DNA from: Peromyscus leucopus
Taxonomy: Eukaryota; Chordata; Mammalia; Rodentia; Cricetidae
Assembly: GCF_004664715.2 (NCBI RefSeq)
Contig: NC_051071.1
Coordinates: 3,187,501 to 3,251,500 of the forward strand
Direction of reading: 5' to 3'
DNA: 64,000 bases
The notes under the pieces were generated by a model. The model did no database searches and was not told the DNA's origin. It saw nothing but the letters and a program-made list of their open reading frames with translations. Each line of letters starts with the position of its first letter. Position 1 is the first letter of the stretch. Below, one piece after another: positions 1 through 12,200 of this stretch. A program made the translations under genes and the position numbers.

Positions 1-118
1 TGGAGGGCAGAGGGGGTATTGGATACCCCGGGGGCTAGAGTTACATACAGGTGATTTTGAGCATCCCAATGCAGAACTGAACTGAACTGGGGTCCTCTGC
101 AAGAGCAGCAAGAACTCA
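1..118 (-). repeat. B2 SINE fragment
   Basis: Reverse complement of a B2/B3 body. The plus strand reads through the characteristic 'ctgaactggggtcctctgcaa' type segment and stops near the 'aagaactcac' end. It is truncated by the window edge on the left. Confidence 0.7.
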
Positions 119-1961
119 CATAACTCTAGAGTTCTGAGAGGTCCGGATAAGAGGTCTTGGGCAAAACGACCTGTAGTCTATAGTTGTGTTATCTAGAGAG
201 TGGGCAAGGAAGAGGAGGGGAGAATCCAGGGCCTGGGCTCTGGGACACTTGATGTTGGGATGTGGGTTGGAGTCAGCAAGGATGGGTTCTAAGACTGGGC
301 CACTCGCCGGAGAAAGGAGTAGCCCTAGGAAGAAAGGTGGACATGCTGCTCAGGTCTACCTGAGTTGGGGATTGAGAATCCATTTGTGAGTTGCAATGGA
401 GAGATCACTGGTGACCTGAGGAAAAAAAACATTTCATGGAGTAATGGGACAAAGATCTAAGTGGCCAGGGCTCAAGGGAAAACCAGAGGATCAATCTAGG
501 TGGCCATATTCCAATTAAAAAAAAAAAGTAGCTTTCTAAGTAAGTACTGAGTGTCTGAAGTGCCAGGCACTGCTCAGAACATTCCCTAGGCTTACATCCT
601 GGCAAGGACACCAAAGGCCCGCACCAGTGGCTCAGCACATCCTGAGTGATGATGCGGGGAGATGTGGGCGGGGAGCTGCAGCTGAACGGAGTATGGTCAA
701 CAGGTGTGGACACAGTGGGAGCTGGAAGTTCCTGTTTCCTTCTGTGTTCTCAGAACCATAGCGAGCAAGGACAGAGGTGTGATGAAGGGACAGGCCCAAG
801 AGCCCAAGGGGCTGGAGGAGAGTGCCAGGAAGGACAGCACGTGATGGCTGTGAGACGGACAAGGGCTCGGTGGAAGTGTTGTCTAGAAACCAAAGGGCCA
901 CTTCTCATGGCTGGGTACACAGAGGGCAGAGATGGATCGTCCCATCTGTGTGATGGGTGACCTGCTGAGGGAGTCGTGACATGAGGACTGTGGCATGTAG
1001 CCTGTAAGAGGGATCTGTAAGGATGAGATGAGGGATTACAGGACAACATGACCCACGGAGGCCAAGAGCTACTGGAATGAGAAGCTATCAAGGCAATGGG
1101 AGATGGGGGGAAGGGGAAGGATGTAAGGGGCTGACATTCACCAGCAACCATCACACTCCATCCAAGTTCAACCCAGGCACACGTTTTATTCAAAGCACCC
1201 GCACTTAGGCATGCCCGTGGACAGGCTGCTCAACCCTCATAAGACTCTGGTTCTGTCTGCTGAGCCACCCTTGGGGAACCATGGTGTAGTGAGTGGCTAG
1301 GAAACCGGGAGGGGAACCTGATGTCACTCATGGCTGACAGTTCTCTGGGCCTGGCTATTTGCTGTGGCATCCTCCTGTCCTTGCCAGGTTCTCTCTGCAG
1401 GTACACTGCTTCTCTGAGTTAGAGTTGCAAGAGGGTGCTCTCAAAGACTCCAATAGGCAATCCACTGCGTGCTACAAGGCAGCCGTTCCCATGTTTGCTA
1501 GGACATCCCAGAGACAGTTCCGTGGACAGACATGTCATCAGTCCCTCAGGCCTGAGGGACAGAGTAAACTCATGCCTAAGGAGCTCCATTAATGCTGGAA
1601 GCTGACGGGGATTTGCAAGTGGGGGCTAGACTTCAGGCCTGTAAAGGGCTCATCTCACTCTGCAACAAGCCAGCCAAGAGAAGATCCTGGGTGGCCAAGA
1701 GTCGGCTGTGACCTACCCAGAAGTGGCTGCCAGGAGCTGGGATGTTCAGAGGACTCTGAGGCCCCCACCCCAGGCTGGTGACATGACGGGACTCAGGGCT
1801 TAATATTTAAGTCTTACCTTTAAGCCAATGACTTGGCTTAAGACAGCCAAGTCAGTGATATTTATGCCATTTCTGGGCGGTGCTGAGACTCAAACCCAGG
1901 GTCTTCTGCATTGATATGTATTTTTATAGTACTAAGGTCTTCAGATTAATAAAAATGCTGA
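119..1961. other. Intergenic DNA downstream of Zbtb49
   Basis: No gene or clear repeat is recognised here. The open frames of 60-150 codons on both strands have no family resemblance, no splice context and overlap each other. A short ID-like remnant may lie near 1866-1918. By conserved order, Nsg1 would be expected further left, but none of it is visible. Confidence 0.5.
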
Positions 1962-2101
1962 GCACTGGGCATGGTAACACATGCCTTTAATTCCAGCACT
2001 TGAGAGGCAGACACAAGTGGATCTCTGTGAGTTCTCTCTGGTTTACTTAGACAGTGTGAGGTTAGTCAGGAATACATGGTGAAACCCTGCATTAAAAAAA
2101 C
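1962..2101 (+). repeat. Diverged B1 SINE
   Basis: Starts with a B1-like head (gcactgggcatggtaacaca, then a 'gcctttaattccagcac' core) and ends in an A-rich tail near 2095. It has many substitutions compared with a young B1. Confidence 0.75.
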
Positions 2102-2139
2102 AGAGTAAAGTCCTGGGGAAAATTACAAAATATAAAACA

Positions 2140-2557
2140 GTATATAGAAAAGAAAGCTCATTTATTCAAATTATATTACAAGTTCATTATACAAATAGAA
2201 TCTGTATAAATATTTAAAAATATAAGATGCTAAAAATTTCTCTTATAAAAATATAAAAATAAAATCTGTATTTTTATGTATACATATGACATTTAACAGG
2301 ACGAAAATGTACAGCAGCTGATGTAAGGTGCACTGCCACACCGATGTACATCAGCTGGTCCCATACCCTAGGACCCAGGCTGCTGTGGAGACTTCCCCAA
2401 GCCATCTGCCCCTGGGACCAGCAGGGGGCTAGCAACTCCTGGGCCCATCCACGGAGTCCCCAGCAGCCACTGGGAGGGAAACCATCTAACCAGTCTCCAG
2501 AGCTGCAGGGGGCTGTCCTGGGCAGGGTGCCTCTCTCCAGTGTTATGAGACGGCACA
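2140..2557 (-). other. Zbtb49: Zbtb49 3' UTR
   Basis: The sequence follows the TGA stop at 2558-2560 on the minus strand and becomes very A/T-rich from about 2300 down to 2150. The only canonical minus-strand AATAAA is at 2161-2166, so cleavage is placed about 20 bases beyond it. The exact end is inferred. Confidence 0.6.
2161..2166 (-). terminator. Zbtb49: Probable Zbtb49 poly(A) signal
   Basis: TTTATT on the plus strand is a canonical AATAAA on the minus strand, about 395 bases downstream of the Zbtb49 stop and inside an A/T-rich tract. Confidence 0.6.
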
Positions 2558-3234
2558 TCACTGCTCTAGCTCATGTTCATTCTGCAGGGTCTTCATTGCC
2601 AGCCCCCAGAGGGTCATACTAGAGAAAAACTGTCCCTCAGAGTTCCTGTAAGTCACTGAAGATGCCCGGCTGCCCAGTGGCTCAGTGCAGTGGTTGTCCA
2701 GCGTGGCCAAGGAAGGGCGGGTCACAGCCATGCCGTCAGCCTGTGACTGCTCAGCACCTGCTGAGGCGTCCACATCCGAGTAAGCATAGGCATGGGGCTG
2801 GTTCTGCAGCTCCTGGGGCTTGGCCAGCTTGGCAGGATCCAGGCCCAGTTTGTCTTGGTCACTCAGGCTAGGAGGGTGGAGCATGGAGCGTAACTTACAG
2901 TAGGAGCCAGTGCAGTGACCATCGAATGCTGCCACAGAACTTTCCACTGGGTGCCCAGGGAGTTTGACAGACACGGGCATCAGTGTGACGGACACGTCCT
3001 GGGAGAAGGAGTCGGAGCTCTGAGACCTCTCCAGGTCAGAGGTCTCGATGGCCTGGCTCAGCTCATCCAGCGCCGCTGGGCTCCTGGCATCGGCTCGGCC
3101 GTGCATCTTCTTGTGCCGACGCAGCACCGCGGAGCGCGTAAAGCACTTGCTGCAGATCTCACAGCTGTAGGGCTTTTCCCCGGTGTGAGTTCGGACGTGC
3201 CTGCGCAGGTCTCCTGAGCCCCCAAAGCACTTCC
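2558..3234 (-). CDS. Zbtb49: Zbtb49 last coding exon: finger 6 (rest), finger 7 and C-terminal tail
   Basis: Acceptor CTCCTCAG ends at 3235. The exon begins with the last two bases of a Gly codon, then [12 protein letters not shown] completes finger 6. Finger 7 has the form C-x2-C-x12-H-x3-H. The remaining ~180 residues form a Ser/Pro/Gln-rich tail ending EHELEQ-stop. The tail closely follows the mammalian ZBTB49 C-terminus, including the [16 protein letters not shown] stretch. Confidence 0.96.
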
Positions 3235-6200
3235 CTGAGGAGAGAACGGGGGACTTTAGAAATGGAAGGATGATCTCAGGGTGGTCCATGGCGCCCTCAC
3301 TTTGGATGAGGTCCCTTGCAGCTGGAGACTCAGCACAAGTCGTCTAGGGTCTGTCTCAGTGCTAGCCAGCGGCTGCTCCCTCCTCTGCGGAAACCCAGCC
3401 CTCCTCAGCAGTGCTACTTCTGTGCTATGTGGCTGCCATCTGAGCCTGCAGTGTCCCTTAATGCCACCAACTGATGATGATGTCTGGGAGGACGTGGAGC
3501 TTTTGGAGATGGGGCCCAGCTGGGGAAAGTGAGTCATTAGGCCTGGACCTTTGAAGGAAACCTTCAGCCCACACTATCTTTCCTCCCTGGTTTCCATCAG
3601 GAACAGTGGTGGTGGCAGCCTGGTAGGAGTGACCATTACTACAGCATGCAACGTGGCCAGCCTAGGAACATCCCTCTCCTGATGTCGGTGCAGTCAGCGT
3701 GTTCCAAAGATGTGCACACACTTGTCCTTCAGCCTGTCTCCCGGGAGAAGCGGGAACTCAGCAGGTGAGTGCAAAGGCTCTATCTAATGTGTCGAGAACT
3801 CCCTCAAGGGAAACATCCTCATGCACACTGGACATATTGAGAACTTCCCACTGTACTTATGCCTTTGATTTCAGCTACCTAGGCCTCGTTAAGCAACACG
3901 TGCATGTGGGGTAGGGTGCAAGGAAGAATGCCTTTGAACAATCAAACCAGATCGGACTCTCCAAGCAAGAAAACTCTGACTTCCATGTAAACCCGAACCA
4001 GCACCCACTAATAGCTCACTGCCTGTGACCCACCCCCACGTCTTACCCAGGTTCAGAATTTTCACATTAATGTTATATCAGGCATCGTCACAGTTTTATG
4101 TGTTGTCCTGGTAGTGTGTTTGTGGTAGTCGATGGCTTGGCAGTTCCTGGCTCCTCCTTTACTACTGTTGTGTCCTAGCAGCTTCTGCTCCCGACCATCT
4201 CTGGCCAAAATGTAGACGCTTTGCCTTTATTGCACCATTAAGGTAACTCTCACCTGGGATTACTGGGAGGCTGGCACCACCACCTGTATCGTCCCTAGTA
4301 TGTATAAACTAGTCATATGGAGTTACTATGAAGAGGAGTGAAACCTGACTTCAGTTAGCAGGACAGTGGCGTTCACTAGATCTGTCAAAATAGAGAAGGG
4401 AAAGAAATCCTGGCTGCATTCCCAAAATTCTGTGCTGCCAGATGCCAGCTGCAGTCCCAGGCCTCAGCAGAACCTAATCCAGGTGTGCTCTAAGCACCTC
4501 CTAAAGTGCTCGGGACAGAGCACTGTAAATTCCAGTCACCTGCTCATCACAGCTCCGTCAGCACTGTCAAGCCGACACACAGAACAGGTACATGCGCACA
4601 CGCAGTCCTCAAGTGCCTTGGGGGTGCATGACTCTCGCTTCTACGCAGTGGTCGCAAACTACAGATACCATGCTCTTGGTCTTCATCTGTGTGGCAAGGC
4701 ACCTGAGATAGAAAGCTACCTGCTCTCTACTTCCATCAATGCCCTCGCTGAGGCCTGGCCAGGCCCTTTGCTTTCTAATCGGTGACTCCAAGAAGCATGC
4801 CCTTTGCTCCCAAAGTGGGACTGCCAGCTCTTGGTGGTGGGACTTTGCATTGCTTTGTATTTGGAGCATTAAAGTCAGTTCCTGATACCTCAAAGACGCA
4901 GTGTCTGGTATGTGGGATCATTCCTGTGAGGAGGCAAAGGAAGGGCCGCTTTCCCTCAGTCTCTGAGAAAACAGTGGCTTTGTCAGACTCACCACAGGCA
5001 GGGCAGCTGTAGGGCCGCTCACCCGTGTGCCGCACACGGTGCTTCACCAGCTTCCTCTGCATGTTGAAGGACTTCCCACACTCATCGCAGGTGAACACCT
5101 TGTCAGCTGTGTGCGTCTTCTTGTGCTCCTTCAAATTGCTGAAATTGCTGAACCCTAGACAGACCACAGCAGGGGTTAGGCTGACAGCCAGGAGCCTGGA
5201 GCAGTGACCCTGCGAACATAGGGAGTCACTCGCTCACTCAGCAATACCTCGGCCGCATGTGTCACACAAGTGTGGCTTCTCTCCAGAGTGAATGATGATG
5301 TGGCGCTGAACATCACCAGAGGCCGCAAACCTGCAAGGAATGCAAAGTCCTCTTAGGAGACTGGCAACACTGATAAGACCCTGATAACTGGGACCATTCA
5401 GAGGAGACCACCCCACCTGCTTGGTGTGGCCTGCTTTGTGTGTAAAACTGTTTCTAGTGATGCCCGTGTTTTGATTCAAAGGCACTTCCTGCTGGCATCA
5501 TCACACTCTTCCCAGTTTCCAACAGCACAAGACCAGAAGGCCAACCGGTGAGGCCGTCACAGTTCACTTCCTCTCCCCTTATGTATGTACACTGCAGCAT
5601 GCGCGTGGAGGTCAGAGACAGCTGGGTGGAAGTTAGTTCTTCTACCATGTGGCTCCCAGGAACTAACTCAGGTCACCAGGCTTGGCTGCAAGCGCCTTTA
5701 CTCTCTGAGCCAGCTCACTGGCCAGTCTCACAGTTCAGAGGAACGTGAAGCCCTGTGGTGCTAACATCCTGCTCCATGTGGTGTGCCAGCCCAAGGCTCA
5801 CGTTGGAGAGCACAGGGTGACTCTGCATGGTCTTGGCAATGAAGCCAGCTCTGCTCACCCTAGTGTGAAATACAGACAGTCTGGCCCTCCTTCACCCATC
5901 CTAGAAAATGAGCTCGCTCGCTCGCCTCTAGCCCACACTGGAGACCCATACACACCCATCCTCAGACAGAGGGACAGAGATGGGGATAAAGGAGGGACTA
6001 GTGTTCATGGAGTCTGACAACTGGTACCTTCCATATGTGTCTCCACACGACAGGAGGCCCTTTCACCCCACCTTCTCATGGGAAACACAGTGAGTGCAGA
6101 GATGCTCATGAGCTTGGGCAGGCAACAAGGACCTCTTACCCATGATGTGGAGATCTACACTCTTTCCTGGCTGCCCCCTGTGAAGGTGGGTAGGCTGTTC

Positions 6201-9200
6201 CAAGGAAGGGAGCCACAGAAAAGATCTTACATGGAACTGCCAAGATCCTAATTTTCAACACTGCAAAAATACACTCAGGAGCCCATGGGGAGTGGAGGCA
6301 TGTGAGGCAGTTCTGTCTGGGCTGCTGGGCACCTGCCATGACCAGAGAACACCACCCAGAACCCGGCTTTATGTCCAGGTAGTTCCAACAGAGGGAGCTG
6401 TGGTCAGCACAGCACTCTTTGCTTTGTTCCATTTTCCAAGGCAGAGGCAGGCATGCTTCCCAAACCCACTGAGGCTTGATTTCCCCTCTGCCACGCTCCT
6501 CGAATTTTTAACCTTCCAGCCACTGCAAGGAGGACTTGTGAAGGGCAGAGAATCTGAGCCCCTGACGTTTGTGTTCCCCTCACAGCACTGAGCAGATAGA
6601 TGGTGGGAGTAACTACACGATGGAATCCAGGCCCGGAGCAATGGGGATGCCTAGGGCTTCTGAGGCTGCTGGGGGAGGCTGCAGTTCTAGCACAGTGGCA
6701 GGATGGTGCAGTAAGATGCTCCGGGACTGTTACGGAGCAAGGGGATGGAGGGCTGAGGCTGTGGCCTGTGCACACAGGAGGGATGGACAAGCTCCTCGCT
6801 TACCCATGCCCTGTGAAGGAATCACTGCACAGGCGTCAACCCACCAACATGGGCTGATTCCCTGTTGCCATGCCAACACTCAGTTTTCAGGTCAAAGCTC
6901 ACCTGCCAGTGCTGAGTGTCACTGATTCTGTCCTGAAGCCAGCAGCCCGGCTTGATAACACAGCTTAGGTACGCCCTGTCGCCTTCTCTCTGGATGTCTA
7001 GTCACTCAGGCTGCGGGCACTGTTTCCCCTGACTAGACAGTCTCCTCCTTGGGGATGTTTTTAGAATGAACATTTTGACGTAAACTAATCTGTTTCCTGT
7101 AAAGCCGACTTCCTTCCTGGGGACCCAACCTAGATTTTCCTGCTCTCCATGAACTTTTCTTCTTCTTCTCTCATGTGCCGCAGAGTGAATGTACTGGTGC
7201 TCTGCCATGGTTGTGTGAGCCCTGGTGGCCAGTGACGCGACACTACAAAGACTTGGGCCACCCACAGTCCCTCACTCAAGCCCAGCACTGACCTCTTTCC
7301 ACAGATTTCACAGATGTATGGCTTCTCCCCAGAGTGCCGGCGTAAGTGAGTCTGGAGGTTGCCTGCCTACAAGAGGACAAGAAACACACCAATAATGAAG
7401 AACCAAAGAGTCACCGAAGTTCAAAGGGGAACTGACAGATTTAGCTGATCCCACCACATCCAGTACCGGGCAGACAGGAAGCTGTGTAGAAAGTGAAGGG
7501 CAGCCCCCCCCCCCCAAGGAGCCCGCTGTGGCCTCACACTGGTGTCCACTCTGTGATGCCTCCCTTGTAAAAGGCTGGGCTACCCTGGGGAGGAATTTGG
7601 GTCCCCAGGCCTAATTTTAAGCAGACCTTGATACAGTTCATTTGGAGCACCCACATGCAGGGTCATATGGAGAATTAAGCAATTGTGGGGCTTATTTCAG
7701 TGCTCATGACTTCTTTCTAAAACGAACGAATTTGTTCAAAGGAGCAAAAGATGTTTCCAGAAAGTGTGTCCTCTGGCAGGAAGGTTGGCTCTGCCTGGCC
7801 AGCTTTTCATTTCCACCTCTGTGCGTGAGTGCATCTCAGGAGAAGCAGGGCAGCACTGCAGGATCTTTGCATCCCTACCTTGTGAAGCTAGCGGGGCTTT
7901 GCGCCTAGACTTCCATACCCTCAATCAGTATGAAATCAGAGAATTACCTAATCAGTGAAAGCAGAGCTGCAGATGCTTCCCATGTTACGAATGTCCCCTG
8001 GAAATGTTCTAAATTAGGGCTGAGAGGCAAAGCCTTCCCTCACGACACCCGAACAGCTCAAGCTGTTAGTGTCCTCCTGCCAAAAAAGGCCACAGTGACA
8101 AACAAAGATGCCGATGGGCCACACTGCAGTGCACAACAGAGCCAGAAGGGAGAATAAGCGACAGCCAGCCGACAAACTACTCTACCTCTGCGAGCTGCCT
8201 TCGACAAAATGTGAAGACAGTTTGGGCTGCAGCCATCTGTGCGTCAAAGCTCAGACACGGAAAGATGCTGTCTGTGGAATCTGATCGGGGAAGCCTCAGT
8301 TAGGCACTACATTCAAGACTGAGATCAACACAGCTGAGGGAAAACTGCAACTTTCAACAACCAGAGGGATCTTGGCAGAACGCTGGTAAACAGCCTGCTT
8401 TATAGTGACTACTAATAACAAGACCATAGTGAATGTCAACAGCAAAATCCACACGATGAAATTCTAACTAGGTTTTTATATCCACTGGCAATTGGTATTC
8501 CTTTTTCTAACTAAAACACTGAGGTTTTGGTGATCAGAACAGTTGCCCAGGGCCATGATTGGGCTGGTTAGTACTGGTCATGTGGGGTGCAAGTCTTCTC
8601 TGCTTTTGCAAATCACAAGAAACTGACATGTCCTGAACAGCCAACAAGACAGCCACACTGCCACCTGGGATACCTGTCCTCAGAGAGCTGGATCTCAAAT
8701 ACTAATTGCTTTAGTCAGCAACACCCACATTTCAGAAAACCAATGCCACACACCCACACAACAATCTGAACGGTACCACCTGCTCTACTGCCAGACAGAA
8801 CCCTCTGTACACTCAAGGTACAGTAAATACGCATTGTGATGAAACCCTGTTGGAGCCATTTACAGCAAGGATAGCATTCCCCCACTCGTAGCAGTATTAC
8901 TTATTTCAAAGCAAATGTAACCCAATGCTCTTCCAATGTACAGTATGACAAGCAGTAGTTGATGAATGTGGTAATACACGCCTGTAATTCCAGCACTCAG
9001 AAGACTACCATGAGTTTGAGGTAAACCAGGGATACTACCAAGTACCAGGGCAGCCAGGACTACATAGGGAGACTGTCTCAAAAAAACCAAAGTAAAACAA
9101 ACAACAAAGAAAGCAACAGCAACAAAAACCTTAATGTGTCTTTACCATTTCACATGGAAATACATAATAAAAATCAGTATCTTTCCCACACACAGTAGCA

Positions 9201-12200
9201 CATACCAGGGTGACAAACCGTACAAACAGATAAAATAGAACTGATGGAATGCTTTCCACAAAAACCCCACAACCAAGCTGTGGTGCATGTAGGCAGTCTG
9301 TACAGATGAGCCAGGAGTCCTGGCCCTGCTGTTTTGGGCATCAATCCATACCTTCTATTTTTAGTAGACTGTAACCATGCTATGGTATCTGAAGTGCACA
9401 GAGCACGTCTCAAAAACATCTGCACTTGTGTTTGCAGAAACTGTGCCAAGCAGTGATGATAATGCTATGAACAGAGATCAGAGCTCTGCTCCGAGGCTGC
9501 ACACAGTTCTGAACTCAAGGCTTATAGAGCTGCACTGCATTTCACAGAGAGTCAGCTGATGAGGCCTTGGGTCACAGACTAGGAGAGCTAATTCACCTGG
9601 GTTTTGATGTTGTTCTTCGTTTCCTGAGTCCTGGTCTTACTACGTAGCCCTGGCTAGCTTGGAATTCACTATGTAGACCAGGCTGTCCTTGAACTCACAG
9701 AGATATGCCTACCTCTGCCTCCTGAGTGCTGGGATCAAAGGCATGCATGACCACATTTGGCCTAATTCAGGTTTATCTGCTGATTTCAAAGCCTGTGCTA
9801 ATAAAACTCTGCTGAAGATATTAGAAAAAAAAATCATGTTTCCAGTAACTTTTAAGTTAAGATAAAGTATTTAAGAGAAAAATCACATCAGAAAAAAGAA
9901 GTAACATCTGGTCCTATGAGGTGGCTCAGCAGCTAAAGGCACTTGCCTCCAAGCCTGATGTACTGAATTTAACCCCCAGGACCCACATTCATGGTGCGAG
10001 GAGAGAACTGACTCCTGAGAGCTGTCTTCTGACCTCCATACACTGTGGTACAAGTGCCCCCAGTAAATAAATACATAAATACGAAGTACTTGTAAAAGTA
10101 CCATCTGAGTTGAATCACTCTTATAATAAACTTTCTGATGTGGACTCAAACCTCAGTATTCACTCATAAAGAAACTTGGCCTCCCTTTCCTGTAGATGGT
10201 AGCTGAGTAAGAAGGGGGGGGAGGTCTCCCAATCTCAAAGGCAGAAGGCATCACAGACATTAGTCATCTAGTTGAGTTCCAAGTCTTTAGGATTTCAGAG
10301 AATAGTAAAATTTAAGACACTAAGGATAAACACAGACTTCCCCTGTTAATGTTATGAAATGATGTGACTAGTTCCACCGAAGCCTGGCAATCAATCAACT
10401 GAGGCCCAGGTTAGCACTCGGGGACATGGTCAAGGTGTCCTTGCTTCTTGCACTTTCACCAAGGATGAGGTGTGTGGTTGGCCTGCTGTTAGCTCAGCAC
10501 CCAGGACCCTGCCTCTGAACTTCCCCAGGGGGCTTCCTTGGTGTACTGCATGCAACAAGGAAAGCCACCTCCATCTAGACAGCCCTACCAGAAAACATGG
10601 TCTCTCCCCCAAGACTGCCCTCTGCCTCTCAGAATGTGGTACCAGCTGACCAAAGCCTCTCTTCCTGCCTCCCTGGGGGAGAAAGGACAGTAAAAGTAAT
10701 ATAAAAAATAAGCCATGTAAAGATGGAAATCACACAGAGTCTAGATTTTATTGTCTCTGGGATTTTTAATTGCAGAAAGACATTTGATTGTAAAGGCTGC
10801 TGAGTTAAGCCAATATGTATATTTTAAAGGTATCCTAACTTCAAAATTTATGTCTAAGGATACATTGCTTTGGAAAAGAGGTTCTGCTTTTGTTTCCACA
10901 GAAGATGAGAACTTATGGATTGCTTCCAAGTTAATATGGTTTGATCAAGGAAGATCCCCGAGAGGTATCCAGATGTTCCAACATCCAGAACAGCTTCAAG
11001 GCAACTGGCTGGGACAATGCAGCCACACAGACTACTCCAGTTAGGACCTGACCATAATTCTTAATTTTCTCAGGATCCCTATAAGATTGCCAGTACCCCC
11101 GACCAGCATGAAGTAGTATGAGAAGCTATGCTCAAATTCCCAAAATTTGTTATAAATGTTTATTTTTATTTAAAGAGGGTTGATTATAAATACAATCTTT
11201 TTCTTAAAAAAAAGAGGGGATAATATAGATATGATAGGATAAAAGGGCAGATTATTGAATCTACTTTTAAAGAGCAACAACCTGTTTAAAATGTTTTACA
11301 TTGCTATGGATTTTAGTTTATTGATACAAATTTAAAGTTAATTTTGTTATACTATATGTATATTTCTACTCTTGTTTAAGGTATTATATTTGTACAGCTC
11401 ATTTGAAAATGTAATATATAATTAAGAAATATGGATTAATAGTCATCCATAATCACAAACTTATAGTCATGTTAATTAAGTTTTCTAGGTATACATAGAT
11501 ATATTTCAATTAGGTAGGTAATCTTCAAACACTTCAAAGACCTACAGAATACTGCATTTAAAATATTTTAATAAAGCCAGGTGGAAGTGGCGCACGCCTT
11601 TAATCCCAGCTCAGGAGGCAGAGCCAGGTGGATCTCTGTGAGTTTTAAGCCAGACTGTTTAATCTCAGACTACAGCGTGAGATCCAGGACAGGCATCAAA
11701 ACAACACAGAGAAACCCTGTCTCAAACAAACAAACAAAAAAAAAGTTTTAATAACATACGTTTCTTTTTTTTTTTTATGATAATGAGACATGTCTGCTCC
11801 TGGCAGCACCAATCTACTTCAGAGAAGATGATGGGCATTGAAGAAACTCCTTATGGAGTTTACTTTCTTTGTGGCAAAAGTTAGCCATTGAGCAAGAAAA
11901 TGCCCTTGCCTCAACTGCTGACAGTATGCTGTCTAAAATGGACAAGCAGGACACAAAAGAAACGACTGCTGATCCTTGCCAAGACAAGGTAGGAAAGCTC
12001 TTTAGAAGATCCTGTTTCACAGATGAGTCTGTCAGATATGCTGGCCTGTGGGCCAAGGATAGATGCTCCAACGTTGCAGAGAAACTTGCAGGGCCGGTCA
12101 GACTGCCAGCTGTCTCTGTCATTCTAGATTTTGGAAGTTGCTTTCAATGCTCTTCCTGTTTACTTAGGTAATATTATATCTTTCTGAGGTCTCTGATGTA

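Noticed and set aside
750..1193. 147-codon minus-strand frame downstream of Zbtb49
   Set aside because: Considered as a possible Nsg1 exon or new gene. The translation has no resemblance to a known family, and overlapping frames are equally long.
11869..12171. 100-codon frame between the integrase remnant and the LTR
   Set aside because: Considered as an env or accessory remnant. No recognisable retroviral motif, so it is left as part of the decayed ERV.
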